Shown: piece by piece, positions 1 through 10,436 of the stretch
Position numbering within the stretch: the first letter of the stretch is position 1
Layout: each line of letters begins with the position of its first letter
From: a virus
Strand: one strand, 5' to 3'
IMG/VR virus record: IMGVR_UViG_3300025417_000018
Location: 39,402-103,401 of that record
DNA length: 64,000 nucleotides
Program-made: the position numbers and the translations under genes
The notes under the pieces: model-generated
Database searches by the model: none
Seen by the model: the letters and a program-made list of their open reading frames with translations, nothing else
Told to the model about the DNA's origin: nothing

Positions 1-1
1 T

Positions 2-3000
2 GGATATCAGAATTTTAGTGTAGGTGCTGTTGCAAGTTGCGTAACTAGTGCTATACCAGTTAGAGAAAATAACATAACATTAAAATTTGATAGAACAACG
101 TATAACAGTCAAGTTATTGATTGGCAACCAGGTGGGTATTACGGTGCATTCTATGCAGGTTCATATTCAAATAGTGAATTGGTTTCAAGTTCAAGTATTT
201 TATTAGATAATGCTCAACCTAATATTGCTAATATACTTGCTAGTGCCCAAGGCGCGCCTTTTGAAATATTAGCTGTAGAAAATCAACAAACATTAGTTTG
301 GTCTTCACTATCTAGAAATACTGTACAAACATATGGTTCTGGATCGTCATATCCAAATACAATTCGTATAACAGCAAGTACTGGTGGTAATCCTGTTACT
401 CCAACTCTTGGTGCTACACTTGGTTTTTACGTAGGTATGCCAATACAATTTATTGGAGAAGCAGTTGGTAATTTAAGTAATTATACAACATATTATGTAA
501 AATCATTGGTACAGCTTCCTAATTTAACAACAGGTGTCTTAGAGGCAACAGGCTTTACTGTTTCAACTTCAATAGATGGTAATGGAAACCCTGGCTCAAC
601 ATTTGCACTAACATCTGCTACTGTGCCAACAGCGGGATTATTAGCTTATCCTGGTGAAGTTACAAATCAAGCAATATTAACAATCAACTATGATGGCATC
701 AGAAATACAACAGCTACTACTGCTGGAACTAATTATGTTACAGTAGAGTTAACACCAACAGGTCAAAATGGAACAACAAACTTCTATGTTGGTCTTCCAA
801 TATTCTTTACAGGTGATGTGTTTGGTGGAATTGTTGCTAATGAAATTTATTATGTAACAACTGTAGTTGATCCACAGACATTTACAATGTCTACAAGTGC
901 TGACCCATTAATGGTAAACGTTACGGCAACATCTTCAAGCAACAACGCAATCACTTGCGATAGTACGTTGGGCTTGTCTGTAAATACACCTATTATATTT
1001 ACTGGAACTGCTGTGGGTAATCTGCAAACAGGTATTACTTATTATGTAAGCCAGTTATTTTCTGGGACAAAGAACACTCAATTTTCTGTGTCATTAAGTA
1101 TCAACGGCCCTGTAGTAACATTAACTACTGCAACTGCACCACTAGATCCTGTATTTGGCACATCACTTCTTACATTTACAAGCCAAGCTAATACATTAAA
1201 ATTAACTAATGGTACTGGCTCAATGACGTTGAATGTTAATTTAAGTATTAATCCTGGACAAATTCAAGGACAACAATTTACAGCATATAATACTTCAGGT
1301 GTGTATACCGGTGTAAATGGTACATTAAACACATCTAGTTTATTGAACATAAATCTTACAGCTACATTGGCAACAGTTAATAGAGTTTGCTTGAGTCAAA
1401 CTGGACCTGGAATAACCAACATTTATACTAACATGCAATTTAATGTTAGTGGTAATATTGGTGGATTAACTACTGGAACAGAATACACAGTCGTAAACAC
1501 TGGAGTAACTTCAGTTCAGGTGTTAAGCACTAGTAGCACTGGAAATTGGTTAACAGTTAATGGTACTAATTCAACTGATGTATTATATGTTGGCATGCCG
1601 ATATACTTCTCAGGAACATCATTAGGTAATGTTTTATTAAATGTAATTTACTATGTACATAGCATTGATAATAGCCCTCCAAGCGGTGAAGGAAGATTTA
1701 CTATAGCTACTTCAGTTGGAAGCTCATTACCGTTATCAGTATCTAACGATACAGGTAGTATGACTGGTACAGGTGACCCATATGTTGTGTTAAGCAACAC
1801 TTTAACAAATGCAACAACTAATACAATTTCATTAACACAATATATTAATCCAAGTAACTATGCAAGTTTTGACGTTAGTTATATTTTAGGTGGATACAAT
1901 GTGGCATTTTCAAGTGCAGGTGTTGGATACGCAATAAACAATACCATTGTAATACCTGGTACTTCAGTAGGAGGAACTACACCGGCAAATGATTTAACAT
2001 TAACTGTGTCCGCAATTAATAGTACAGGTGGTATTACTGGAACTATTGCAACAGGTGTAACACCTGGATTGGACAACAAATATTATGTAGATGTAGTAGA
2101 CGTAAATCAAATTGCACTATACAGCGATCCTAACTTGAAGGTATCAGTGAGTGGACAAAACTTACCATATAAAGGAATAACAAGTACAACTGCAACACAA
2201 ACTGCAACCACTGGTAATGTTATTACTGTTGTAAGCAATACTGAATTTAATATCAATGATCCTGTTGTGTTTACGGGAACTGTATTTGGCGGTATAACAA
2301 TTGGTCAAACATATTATATTCTAACTAAACCTACATCAACGACTATAACTATTAGTACAAGTATCGGTGGTAGTGCATTTACAATTACAACAAATGCAAC
2401 TGGATCAATGACAATGGCTAAGTCAGGTGATTACTTATTATTACCAGAACCATTCTATTTTAACAGTAGTATTGTTAAGTACAATAATAATGTTTACCAA
2501 TGTATTGTAAGTAATAATGATGCTGACTTCATTTTTGGTAAATGGGAATTATTAACTTCAGGTTCAAGTAAACTTAATGCGCTTGATAGAATTATTGGTT
2601 ACTATCAACCAACTGTTGACATGCCAGGTGTAGATTTAACACAATTGGTAACAGGTATTACTTATCCAAATAGTACGTATTTAGGTAATGCATTTGCACC
2701 GGCTGATAATTATCCGTTAGATACTATCTTACAAGACCAACCATTTTACCCAACTGGCATTAATTTATCAGCAGTATTATATAACAACCATGCTTATATC
2801 GCAACAAGTGATTCGGGTAACAACTCATCAATTAATGCTAGTGTTGACGGAGTAACATGGTCTAGCCTACAGTTAGCTAATACACCAATTGGTTTATATG
2901 ACATTATATATGTTGATGGTGAATATGTACTAACAGGAAACAATAGTGCTACTCCAATATTAATAAGTATTGATGGCACAACCTTTAGTACTCCATCAAC

Positions 3001-6000
3001 TGTAGTACCTTCAACTGGATTAAGCAGTATTGCATATGCAAATGGTTTATATGTTGCAGTAGGAAAAAATATTGTTACTGCAACAGATATTAATGATTGG
3101 AAACAACGTTATGAATTTACTGGCACATTAGAAAATAATTTGACAGGAGTAACATATGCAAACACAGCAGGATTCACTGGATTTATTGCTGTTGGTTCAG
3201 GGCAAGTTTCAACTAATTTAGTTATCAATAATGTCGCAATTATTTTCTCTAGTAGAGATGGTATATCATGGAGTCCATTAACCTTTACTACTCAATATGG
3301 ACTTAATTCTGTTGCAAGTAATATTGATACTATAGTTGCTGTTGGCCAAGGCGGTAGCATTTATACTACATTTAACACGTATACTTGGTTTGTACAAACA
3401 TCAGGTACAACTGAAAATTTAAACAAAATTATATGGGACAACATTAATAATAGATTTGTGGCTGTAGGTGATAATGGTGCCATAGTGTACGGAACAGTTG
3501 ACGGTACAACTTGGACTACACAAACTTCAGGCACAACGCAAAACTTAAGAAGTGTTACATACAATAGTGATACTAATGAATATCTTGTTGTAGGAGATAA
3601 CAACACGGTATTACAGGGTAACACATCTGGTTGGACAATAGGTAGTATATTTAGAAATCCACCTACTGTATACGATGTACAAGGTGACTCATTTACTAGT
3701 GGTTATGGTCCAGAAGAATTGGTACCTGGTGTGGTAAGCGACACATTAACAATGACAGTAGCTACACGTCCTGGTACAAACTGGGACGCCACAGTATATC
3801 AAAACCTAGGTTATGGCACTAAATCAATTGAGATACAGGCAACTAGCGGTACTCAAACTGAATATAGTTTTGCAAGTATAGCTACAACTCCAAGCGAATT
3901 AGCTGTATATGTTACAAGTTATACGACTGGTTTAAGCACAAGAGTTTACGAAGAAAACGGATTCTATACCGTTGATTGGGTAAATCAATTAATCATATTG
4001 ACAAACTCATTGTCATTTACAAGCCCTGGCAACGCAGATTCATTACGTATTGATTTGTATGAAACTGGTAACGGTGACCAATTGGTTAAATCTAGTACGA
4101 GTAACAATCCAATTAGAACAAACGAAACTACTGGCTTCCAAGAAATTTACTTAAATGCAAATTATAGTGCAAGTATCTATCAAGGTTCAGGGGTTATCAG
4201 ACCAGGATCACAACCCTACATTGCAACTGCAACACATACTGATTCAACCACAAATCAAATAACGCTTGATACAGTGGCTAATATTGCATTAAACAACGTA
4301 ATAACTTTTGAAGGAACTGTGTTTGGTGGTGTTGCAATAGAAACTCCTTATTACGTAAAAACAATTGATGACATATCAAATAGAATTACTATATCAACAA
4401 GTATCAATCTTTCTACAGGTACAGCAGGTGTTACTTTTGATTTAACTACAGCAAGTGGTAGCATGAAAGCTATCTCTCAAAATGGTGATGGTGTTGTTTG
4501 GACTCCACCAGCGGTATACCATAATGGTAATTTATTAGTATTGGGTGAATCTGGTATAGTTACAAATACACTTTCTTTTGATAATTTAATAATTGTTAAT
4601 TCAACATATAACTTTGTACCCAATATGCCAATTACGTTTGGTCCCGGTATTTTTGGTGGAATTACTCCATACATAACATACTACGTTAAACAAATATTAG
4701 GATACGATAGAATCACCATTAGTGAGACTGCAGGTGGTCCAGTATTTGTTGTGTCAACTGAATCAGGTGTAGCAACTTATATATCTAACGACTTTGCATT
4801 AGGTATAGCAGATAATGGAATTAACGCTAAGATTATTCTTGCACAAACATACAACACAGCAGTAGATTATATTAGCTATACTGTATTGGGACAAACATCT
4901 CCTATACAATATGGTTACACAATACCACAAACACAAGTGTTCTTTGGTAATGCATCTAAATCAACATTTAATTTGGTAAACTATTGCGGTGGTGACAATC
5001 CAAACAATGCAATTGTAGAGATTAATGGCTTACGTCAAACAATAGGATTATATTCAATTAATAGTTCAACAAATACTATTTTGTTCTATACTCCGCCCCT
5101 ATTAAACTCAACGGTAGCAGTTACTACATATAACTTAACTGACCGTCAATATTTAAATACTCAATATGGTATCACTGGAAGTCCTGGCTCAGTATTTGTT
5201 GAAGTTGTAGTTGGTGCTACTGTAAATACATTGGCTACATACGATGAAAATAGCCCAAATACATATACATATGATGAAAATAATCCACAAATTGTAACAT
5301 ATGACGAACAATTTAATTACTTACATTTGAGTACAGGTACTACGGCAGATTTAACTGTCAACAGCCCAATCGTGTTTTCATCACCTACATTTGGTGGAAT
5401 TATCGCCGGACAAGTTTACTATATTCTTCAAATATTAAATTCTACAGACTTTACTATTTCAACTCAAGTTGGTGGTGCTGTGTTCCCAGTTACTAGTGAT
5501 ACTGGTACAATGAACGGTTCATTGAATGGTTTAACTGTGGCTAATATTGTTAATATCGACAATGCCATTACCCCTGCAAGTTCAACAGTATTAGTATCTC
5601 AAACAATTTCCGGAACAAATGCAATTGTTTATAATGCGACACACCCAGTGGTACCGGGACAATTTATTATATTCAAAGCTCAAACGCCTGGCACATATGG
5701 GGGAATCAGTACAACTGGTGAATACTATATTGTAGGCACAATTATTGACGATACAAGTTTTACAATCACAGACCAATATGGTACAACAATTCAATTGACT
5801 GATTATAGTACAGGAACTATTGTTGGATATGCAGGAGGTCAGCCAGCTATTCGTGTGACAACTGGAATTGACCATAATTTAGCTGAAAACTCATTGATAC
5901 GTATAGATGGTACTGTTGGTTCCGTACAATTGAATAATAATGTATTTTATGCTAAAATAGTTACAAGTAAAATTATTGATTTGTATCTACAAGCATATAC

Positions 6001-7333
6001 TCCAACATTAAATGCCCCTAACTTCCCTGTAACTAATTGTTCAACATACATAGGTGATGGTTATGTTTGGTTAGATAGAGTGTTCACACTTTCAAACACA
6101 AACACAACAGCAACAAATTCTACTGGTAATAGAATAACAGTGGTAAGCACACAAGGATTAATACCTAATACTCCTGTATACTTTACTACTGTAAATTCAA
6201 CTTTTGGTGACAATATTTTAGGTGGTATTCAAGCTGACGTAGAATACTATGTTTATGAAGTAAGTCCTATTACAACTGCAGGAAACTTTATTATTGGAAA
6301 TCAATATACGATTGTAACATTAGGTACTACTAATTTCACCGCAGTTGGCGCAAGTTCTAACACAATTGGCGTTACATTCATTGCAACAGGTTATGGTAGT
6401 GGAACAGGAACTGCCACAGCAGACCAAGAATTTACAATTAGCACAAAGCAATATCCAAATCAAAGTGAGTTTGTATTAACAACTGATACAGGTAAAGTGT
6501 TTGTGTCACAATTTGTACAAATTAACGTAGATAGATTATGGGTAACAATAAACGGGTATCGTGTTCCTTCAAGTAAGTTAATACTAAACCCATATAACGA
6601 TTTAAGCATATTAACTACAATTCAAACAGGTGATGAGGTTATTATTACAAGTATGATGCCAAGTGCTACACCAAACGAAGAAGTTTATTTGTTAAACGTG
6701 TCTGCTTCAAATCAAGGAAATGTTTTCAGAACTAATGGAAATAATAGAACTTGGTTAACACAACCATTGCAATACACGGATAGTATAATACATTTTAATG
6801 ATGTTAAAAAAATTACAAACAGTATTGTACAAAATGCAACTTGCCCTGCGGCCGCAACTGACGGGGACTATTATATTGGTTTAAGTGCTAATAAAAATGA
6901 CATCTGTTACATATATGTCTATAACAACACTACAGGAGTAGAGTTAAATCAAACTAGTTACAAAACTGTAATTGTTGATACAGCTCCTATATTGCAGATA
7001 AACAGCCAAGTGTCTATTGGTGACTCATTAACTATTACAGTGGGTATTGGTAGATTAGTGTTTATTAACGGAGAACAGATTGGATTTGAGTACTGTGATT
7101 TAAATACCAACACAGTCACTGGATTATCTAGGGGAACAAATGGTACTGGAGAACAAAATTACATACCAGTATACACTCCTGTGTATGGAATAAACACAAC
7201 TAACATGATGACAGATGTTTTATATCATGAAACATGGAATCCTATCCCAGGATATTATGACACAGTTAACGGTGATCCGTTACAGATTGCATATACTCAG
7301 GGCGCAGATTTCCTAAGAGGCGGTATAAATTAA
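2..7333 (+). CDS. Giant fibre/adhesin-like virion protein, 5' end outside the window
   Basis: The frame is open from the left edge, so the true start lies upstream; 2,443 codons are visible. A TTG at 179 would be an internal start and is not credible. The protein is rich in Thr, Ser, Asn, Gly, Ile and Val, as in phage fibres. A degenerate module recurs about ten times (for example near 440, 790, 1000, 1580, 2260, 4300, 4640, 5380 and 6180): P-I-x-F-x-G-x-x-x-G-G-I, then Y-Y-V, then F-T-I-S-T-S and G-S-M. The centre (about 2790-3660) carries Asp-box/BNR-like units (S-x-D-G-x-x-W at about 2842, 3251 and 3498) with repeated VAVG-type strands, as in sialidase-like beta-propellers. A segment near 1920-2050 (GYAINNTIVIPGTSVGGTT) is shared with the protein at 45320. 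Likely a tail fibre or surface adhesin; the exact role is inferred. Confidence 0.75.
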   Translation, partial: GYQNFSVGAVASCVTSAIPVRENNITLKFDRTTYNSQVIDWQPGGYYGAFYAGSYSNSELVSSSSILLDNAQPNIANILASAQGAPFEILAVENQQTLVWSSLSRNTVQTYGSGSSYPNTIRITASTGGNPVTPTLGATLGFYVGMPIQFIGEAVGNLSNYTTYYVKSLVQLPNLTTGVLEATGFTVSTSIDGNGNPGSTFALTSATVPTAGLLAYPGEVTNQAILTINYDGIRNTTATTAGTNYVTVELTPTGQNGTTNFYVGLPIFFTGDVFGGIVANEIYYVTTVVDPQTFTMSTSADPLMVNVTATSSSNNAITCDSTLGLSVNTPIIFTGTAVGNLQTGITYYVSQLFSGTKNTQFSVSLSINGPVVTLTTATAPLDPVFGTSLLTFTSQANTLKLTNGTGSMTLNVNLSINPGQIQGQQFTAYNTSGVYTGVNGTLNTSSLLNINLTATLATVNRVCLSQTGPGITNIYTNMQFNVSGNIGGLTTGTEYTVVNTGVTSVQVLSTSSTGNWLTVNGTNSTDVLYVGMPIYFSGTSLGNVLLNVIYYVHSIDNSPPSGEGRFTIATSVGSSLPLSVSNDTGSMTGTGDPYVVLSNTLTNATTNTISLTQYINPSNYASFDVSYILGGYNVAFSSAGVGYAINNTIVIPGTSVGGTTPANDLTLTVSAINSTGGITGTIATGVTPGLDNKYYVDVVDVNQIALYSDPNLKVSVSGQNLPYKGITSTTATQTATTGNVITVVSNTEFNINDPVVFTGTVFGGITIGQTYYILTKPTSTTITISTSIGGSAFTITTNATGSMTMAKSGDYLLLPEPFYFNSSIVKYNNNVYQCIVSNNDADFIFGKWELLTSGSSKLNALDRIIGYYQPTVDMPGVDLTQLVTGITYPNSTYLGNAFAPADNYPLDTILQDQPFYPTGINLSAVLYNNHAYIATSDSGNNSSINASVDGVTWSSLQLANTPIGLYDIIYVDGEYVLTGNNSATPILISIDGTTFSTPSTVVPSTGLSSIAYANGLYVAVGKNIVTATDINDWKQRYEFTGTLENNLTGVTYANTAGFTGFIAVGSGQVSTNLVINNVAIIFSSRDGISWSPLTFTTQYGLNSVASNIDTIVAVGQGGSIYTTFNTYTWFVQTSGTTENLNKIIWDNINNRFVAVGDNGAIVYGTVDGTTWTTQTSGTTQNLRSVTYNSDTNEYLVVGDNNTVLQGNTSGWTIGSIFRNPPTVYDVQGDSFTSGYGPEELVPGVVSDTLTMTVATRPGTNWDATVYQNLGYGTKSIEIQATSGTQTEYSFASIATTPSELAVYVTSYTTGLSTRVYEENGFYTVDWVNQLIILTNSLSFTSPGNADSLRIDLYETGNGDQLVKSSTSNNPIRTNETTGFQEIYLNANYSASIYQGSGVIRPGSQPYIATATHTDSTTNQITLDTVANIALNNVITFEGTVFGGVAIETPYYVKTIDDISNRITISTSINLSTGTAGVTFDLTTASGSMKAISQNGDGVVWTPPAVYHNGNLLVLGESGIVTNTLSFDNLIIVNSTYNFVPNMPITFGPGIFGGITPYITYYVKQILGYDRITISETAGGPVFVVSTESGVATYISNDFALGIADNGINAKIILAQTYNTAVDYISYTVLGQTSPIQYGYTIPQTQVFFGNASKSTFNLVNYCGGDNPNNAIVEINGLRQTIGLYSINSSTNTILFYTPPLLNSTVAVTTYNLTDRQYLNTQYGITGSPGSVFVEVVVGATVNTLATYDENSPNTYTYDENNPQIVTYDEQFNYLHLSTGTTADLTVNSPIVFSSPTFGGIIAGQVYYILQILNSTDFTISTQVGGAVFPVTSDTGTMNGSLNGLTVANIVNIDNAITPASSTVLVSQTISGTNAIVYNATHPVVPGQFIIFKAQTPGTYGGISTTGEYYIVGTIIDDTSFTITDQYGTTIQLTDYSTGTIVGYAGGQPAIRVTTGIDHNLAENSLIRIDGTVGSVQLNNNVFYAKIVTSKIIDLYLQAYTPTLNAPNFPVTNCSTYIGDGYVWLDRVFTLSNTNTTATNSTGNRITVVSTQGLIPNTPVYFTTVNSTFGDNILGGIQADVEYYVYEVSPITTAGNFIIGNQYTIVTLGTTNFTAVGASSNTIGVTFIATGYGSGTGTATADQEFTISTKQYPNQSEFVLTTDTGKVFVSQFVQINVDRLWVTINGYRVPSSKLILNPYNDLSILTTIQTGDEVIITSMMPSATPNEEVYLLNVSASNQGNVFRTNGNNRTWLTQPLQYTDSIIHFNDVKKITNSIVQNATCPAAATDGDYYIGLSANKNDICYIYVYNNTTGVELNQTSYKTVIVDTAPILQINSQVSIGDSLTITVGIGRLVFINGEQIGFEYCDLNTNTVTGLSRGTNGTGEQNYIPVYTPVYGINTTNMMTDVLYHETWNPIPGYYDTVNGDPLQIAYTQGADFLRGGIN

Positions 7334-7497
7334 TGATAAATAAATATATGAACGAAAACCTAAACAAAAAAGAAGAAAAACCCGTAGAAAAGCCCCAAAA
7401 AAAGCCAAATGAAATTGGCGGGTTCTATTTTTCTTCTGGGGTTAAAATAACTGATCCAAACACAAAAGAAGTTCTAGTACACATGCGAGGCGATTAA
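7333..7497 (+). CDS. Small Lys/Glu-rich protein, 54 aa
   Basis: The reading frame begins at an ATG overlapping the preceding stop (TAATG) or, five codons later, at the ATG at 7348 (49 aa). The later start lies 6 nt after a late-promoter-like box, so it could be used on a leaderless transcript. The first ~25 residues are Lys/Glu/Pro rich and probably flexible. The second half (IGGFYFSSGVKITDPNTKE) looks like a small folded beta segment. The gene sits between the giant fibre gene and the next structural gene, with 3 nt to the latter. No family was recognised. The position suggests a small virion or fibre-assembly protein, which is inference. Confidence 0.6.
   Translation: MINKYMNENLNKKEEKPVEKPQKKPNEIGGFYFSSGVKITDPNTKEVLVHMRGD
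7335..7342 (+). promoter_or_regulatory. Late-promoter-like box GATAAATA
   Basis: This octamer differs from the T4 late consensus TATAAATA only at the first base. It sits directly behind the stop of the giant fibre gene. Its last base is 6 nt before the ATG at 7348, the distance at which a T4-type late promoter would start transcription. Confidence 0.45.
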
Positions 7498-7500
7498 TTA

Positions 7501-8121
7501 ATGTCAGTAATACAATTATCATATAAAGTAGAAGGCTTTCTAAAAGTATACGATCCTAACAACGGAGAAGTATTTGTGGAAAAGAAAAATGCCATTAATT
7601 ATGAAAATATGTCAGAATCAATTGCTAACACATTAAGTAATCGTGGTTATGGTCAGATTTATGAAATGGCTTTTGGAAACGGTGGTGCAAGTGTAAGTGA
7701 AACAGGCGTTATTACTTATTTGCCCCCTAACGTATCTGGACAAAATGCGGCATTGTACAATCAAACTTACGCAAAAATCGTAGATGATACTAGTGTTTTT
7801 AACTTGGATCCTACACGTAACAAGATGACAGTAACGCATACGACAGGTACAGTTTATACAGATATATTAGTTCAATGTTTACTAGATTACGGTGAGCCCG
7901 CAGGTCAAGCCGCATTTGATAATAGTACACAAACTGATAGTTCTTATGTTTTTGATGAATTGGGCTTGCTCTCAAATTACGGTACAGATAATAACGGTAA
8001 CGTTATTACTACTTTATTAACTCATGTGATTTTTCACCCAGTACAAAAGAGTTTGAATAGACAAATTCAAATCGATTATACTGTAAGAATACAGAGTTTA
8101 ACTAATTTAATAACAATTTAA
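7501..8121 (+). CDS. Putative virion structural protein, 206 aa
   Basis: It starts at an ATG 3 nt after the previous stop. The composition is typical of phage beta-rich structural proteins, with few Cys and many Thr/Asn. The N-terminus (about 1-35) looks like a strand-rich domain and the C-terminus (about 165-206, ending in alternating hydrophobic residues such as IQIDYTVRIQSL) like a sheet edge. No enzymatic motif is visible. It lies between the giant fibre gene and two further fibre-like genes, so a tail, fibre or baseplate part is the best guess. No named family was recognised. Confidence 0.6.
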   Translation: MSVIQLSYKVEGFLKVYDPNNGEVFVEKKNAINYENMSESIANTLSNRGYGQIYEMAFGNGGASVSETGVITYLPPNVSGQNAALYNQTYAKIVDDTSVFNLDPTRNKMTVTHTTGTVYTDILVQCLLDYGEPAGQAAFDNSTQTDSSYVFDELGLLSNYGTDNNGNVITTLLTHVIFHPVQKSLNRQIQIDYTVRIQSLTNLITI

Positions 8122-8129
8122 GATAAATA
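8122..8129 (+). promoter_or_regulatory. Late-promoter-like box GATAAATA
   Basis: It overlaps the end of the preceding gene and lies 24 nt upstream of the ATG at 8153, leaving room for a leader with a GGAG ribosome-binding site. It matches T4 late TATAAATA at seven of eight positions. Confidence 0.5.
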
Positions 8130-8152
8130 ACAGATAACGGAGTAATTAAAAC

Positions 8153-9412
8153 ATGGCATATTCGATTAATAAATTCAATGGGCAACCACTAACTACCATT
8201 GCAGACGGTACTATCAACACAAATAGTACATCACTATACGGGTTACCCGGTCGTAATTATGCTGGTTATGGTAACGTTTTAGATACAAACTTTGTTTGGC
8301 TAACTGAGAATTTTGCCAATGCAAGTCCTCCTCCTAACCCATTACAGGGCCAATTATGGTTTAATACAAATAATAACACACTAAATGTTTGCCCTACAGA
8401 CTATATCACCAATGCAAATGCTTGGTTGACATTAGCACAATCAGGTAGTTCAGGAACAACAACTTTTGGCACACTACAAGTTACAGGAAATTTAACAGCA
8501 AACAATGCTACAATCACTAATGCATTGGCAGCTGACACAATTACAGTACGTTTAGCAACTGTAACAAGCAATGCAAGTATTGCAAACGCAAACGTTACAA
8601 CAGGTAATATTGGATCATTATACACACAATTTATCAGTACTGGTTCACCATCTACAACAGGTAACATTGTTGGTGCTTGGACAGTTAATGGTTCAGCTTC
8701 ACTAAATTCTCAGGGAGGAACCGCAGTATATATCACTGGTGGTAATTTATTGATAGGTAATGTAAATAGCCAAGGTGGCGGTAATATTGGTATTAGAACA
8801 GATAACTATTATTATGCAAATGGTACACCTGTCAGCTTTGCAGGTACCTATAATAATGGTAACGTGTATGATTATTTGACAGGTAGCAACTCAGTATCAC
8901 GTTTTAGTGGTTCGATTAGCGTTGCAAGTGTCACTACAGCAAACATTACAACTGGTGGAAATACAATTGCTGGTGCGCTTACTGGTAATTTTACATTAAC
9001 AACAGGTTCAAGGTTACAAGCAACATACGCTGACTTAGCAGAACGTTTTGAAGCTGACCAAGAATATGAAGTTGGTACAGTAGTTGAAATAGGCGGAGAA
9101 AAAGAAATCACCGCAGTTAAATTGGATTTAAGCGACAATGTATTTGGTGTAGTTTCAAATACAGCGGCATATTTAATGAATCAAGCCGCAGGTTCAGATA
9201 AAACCCACCCTCCTATAGCACTCGCCGGTAGAGTAGAAGTTAAAGCAATTGGTCAAGTTAAGAAGGCTGACAGATTAGTAAGTGCAGGCAATGGCATTGC
9301 ACGTGCCGCAAAAGCAGGGGAAGCTACACCATTCAACTCAATAGGTCGTGCATTAGCAGACAAAACCACAGACGAAATTGGTTTGGTTCTAGCAATCGTA
9401 TCAATTAAATAA
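8153..9412 (+). CDS. Tail-fibre-like structural protein, 419 aa
   Basis: The N-terminal ~80 residues are typical of short phage fibres: a Gly/Asn-rich stretch, then a PNPLQGQLWFNTNNNTL segment like the 'product/label' repeat seen in many phage fibre proteins. Residues ~90-280 are Thr/Asn/Ala-rich and strand-forming, consistent with a trimeric shaft. From about residue 291 a conserved tail-fibre terminal domain begins (YADLAERFEAD, then VGTVVEIGG), followed by a compact ~110-residue region that often closes phage fibres. It has a GGAG ribosome-binding site and a late-type box upstream. Function as a fibre is inferred from composition, terminal domain and position. Confidence 0.7.
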   Translation: MAYSINKFNGQPLTTIADGTINTNSTSLYGLPGRNYAGYGNVLDTNFVWLTENFANASPPPNPLQGQLWFNTNNNTLNVCPTDYITNANAWLTLAQSGSSGTTTFGTLQVTGNLTANNATITNALAADTITVRLATVTSNASIANANVTTGNIGSLYTQFISTGSPSTTGNIVGAWTVNGSASLNSQGGTAVYITGGNLLIGNVNSQGGGNIGIRTDNYYYANGTPVSFAGTYNNGNVYDYLTGSNSVSRFSGSISVASVTTANITTGGNTIAGALTGNFTLTTGSRLQATYADLAERFEADQEYEVGTVVEIGGEKEITAVKLDLSDNVFGVVSNTAAYLMNQAAGSDKTHPPIALAGRVEVKAIGQVKKADRLVSAGNGIARAAKAGEATPFNSIGRALADKTTDEIGLVLAIVSIK

Positions 9413-9430
9413 TAAAAGGATTAATAAAAC

Positions 9431-10384
9431 ATGTCATACGCACAATACGGAACAATTCAAGCTAGTGACTATAATGCACTAGTAGGTGGCGATCCTGTCA
9501 CTACATCAGGTGCATTAAACACAGTATGGGCAACCGGCGGCTCAACCGCAGGTTATGGTCAAACTGCATTAGCAAACGTATCTGCAGGTAATTCAGTTTT
9601 TGCTAGTGATTGGGCTAACTTAGTTAATAAAACTTCTAATGCCGCTTCACATCAAGGCACAAGTATCACAGCAGTTACTGCTCCAGTTGTGGGCGGTGTT
9701 ATTACTTATTTGTCAGCTATCCCTACAAACTTAACATCAATCTATTCACCTAGATTAAATGCAGCCAGTCAAGGAACCACTGTTGCTAACACAGCAACTT
9801 ATGGTAGTACTTGGTCAACTGCATTGACATTTACTCACACAATTACTTTTGCAAACGGTGATGCCGCACGGTATTTCTTTAACTCAGGTGGACAATTAAA
9901 AATTACATGTAGTAATCCAAATAATACTTCGGGTATTAACTTACTAATGAACCAATTAGCAAGTAACGTTGGTACAATTGTAATAAGCGCACCTAGTTCA
10001 GGTACAGCAACAATTGCAAGTACATCGTATAGCGGTGTTCAAAAAGTTGGTGGAGGTGGTAATTCACCAACTGTATTAACAAATAACGGATATTATGCAT
10101 TAACAACAAGCAATGCTAACGTGTTTACACAAACAGCGACAGGTAGCCCTTCAGGTTATGTAAACACATTTATTCGTGTTGTTGCTAAATCAAATGGTAC
10201 GCAAGGTTCACACAGTGACACAGGTAGTGTTATTACTTTATACACAATTTGGGACGAGATTCCTGGTGGCTTAACTGTTGGTACAGGTTCTGCTACAACA
10301 GTAACAGCAGTTGTTCCAGAAACAACATACTTAAGTAATACTTGGGGTACAATTACTGTAACCGGTACTGTTTCGGGTTCATAA
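9431..10384 (+). CDS. Putative fibre or decoration protein, 317 aa
   Basis: It has an AAAGGA ribosome-binding site 18 nt behind the previous stop. The N-terminus (YGTIQASDYNALVGG) is a motif seen at the start of phage fibre and receptor-binding-type proteins. The remainder is Ser/Thr/Asn/Gly-rich with alternating hydrophobic residues, no Cys cluster and no catalytic motif. The last ~60 residues contain a Thr/Val-rich sandwich-like segment ending in TVTGTVSGS. It is the last structural gene before the tailoring operon, so it is a candidate substrate or partner of that operon, which is inference. Confidence 0.6.
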   Translation: MSYAQYGTIQASDYNALVGGDPVTTSGALNTVWATGGSTAGYGQTALANVSAGNSVFASDWANLVNKTSNAASHQGTSITAVTAPVVGGVITYLSAIPTNLTSIYSPRLNAASQGTTVANTATYGSTWSTALTFTHTITFANGDAARYFFNSGGQLKITCSNPNNTSGINLLMNQLASNVGTIVISAPSSGTATIASTSYSGVQKVGGGGNSPTVLTNNGYYALTTSNANVFTQTATGSPSGYVNTFIRVVAKSNGTQGSHSDTGSVITLYTIWDEIPGGLTVGTGSATTVTAVVPETTYLSNTWGTITVTGTVSGS

Positions 10385-10409
10385 TTTTTATAATGTCTTT
10401 GTGTTAATC

Positions 10410-10417
10410 TATAAATA
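10410..10417 (+). promoter_or_regulatory. Late promoter TATAAATA of the tailoring operon
   Basis: An exact match to the T4 late consensus, 20 nt before the ATG at 10437, with an AGGAGAG ribosome-binding site in between. The arms ATACTC and GAGTAT that follow (10414-10431) can form a 6-bp hairpin at the start of the transcript. No comparable box was noticed between the closely spaced genes up to 41027. Confidence 0.65.
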
Positions 10418-10436
10418 CTCATAGGAGAGTATATAC

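Noticed and set aside
179-184. TTG at 179 as the start of the giant fibre gene
   Set aside because: The same frame is open without a stop to the left edge of the window and there is no ribosome-binding site; the gene enters from upstream.
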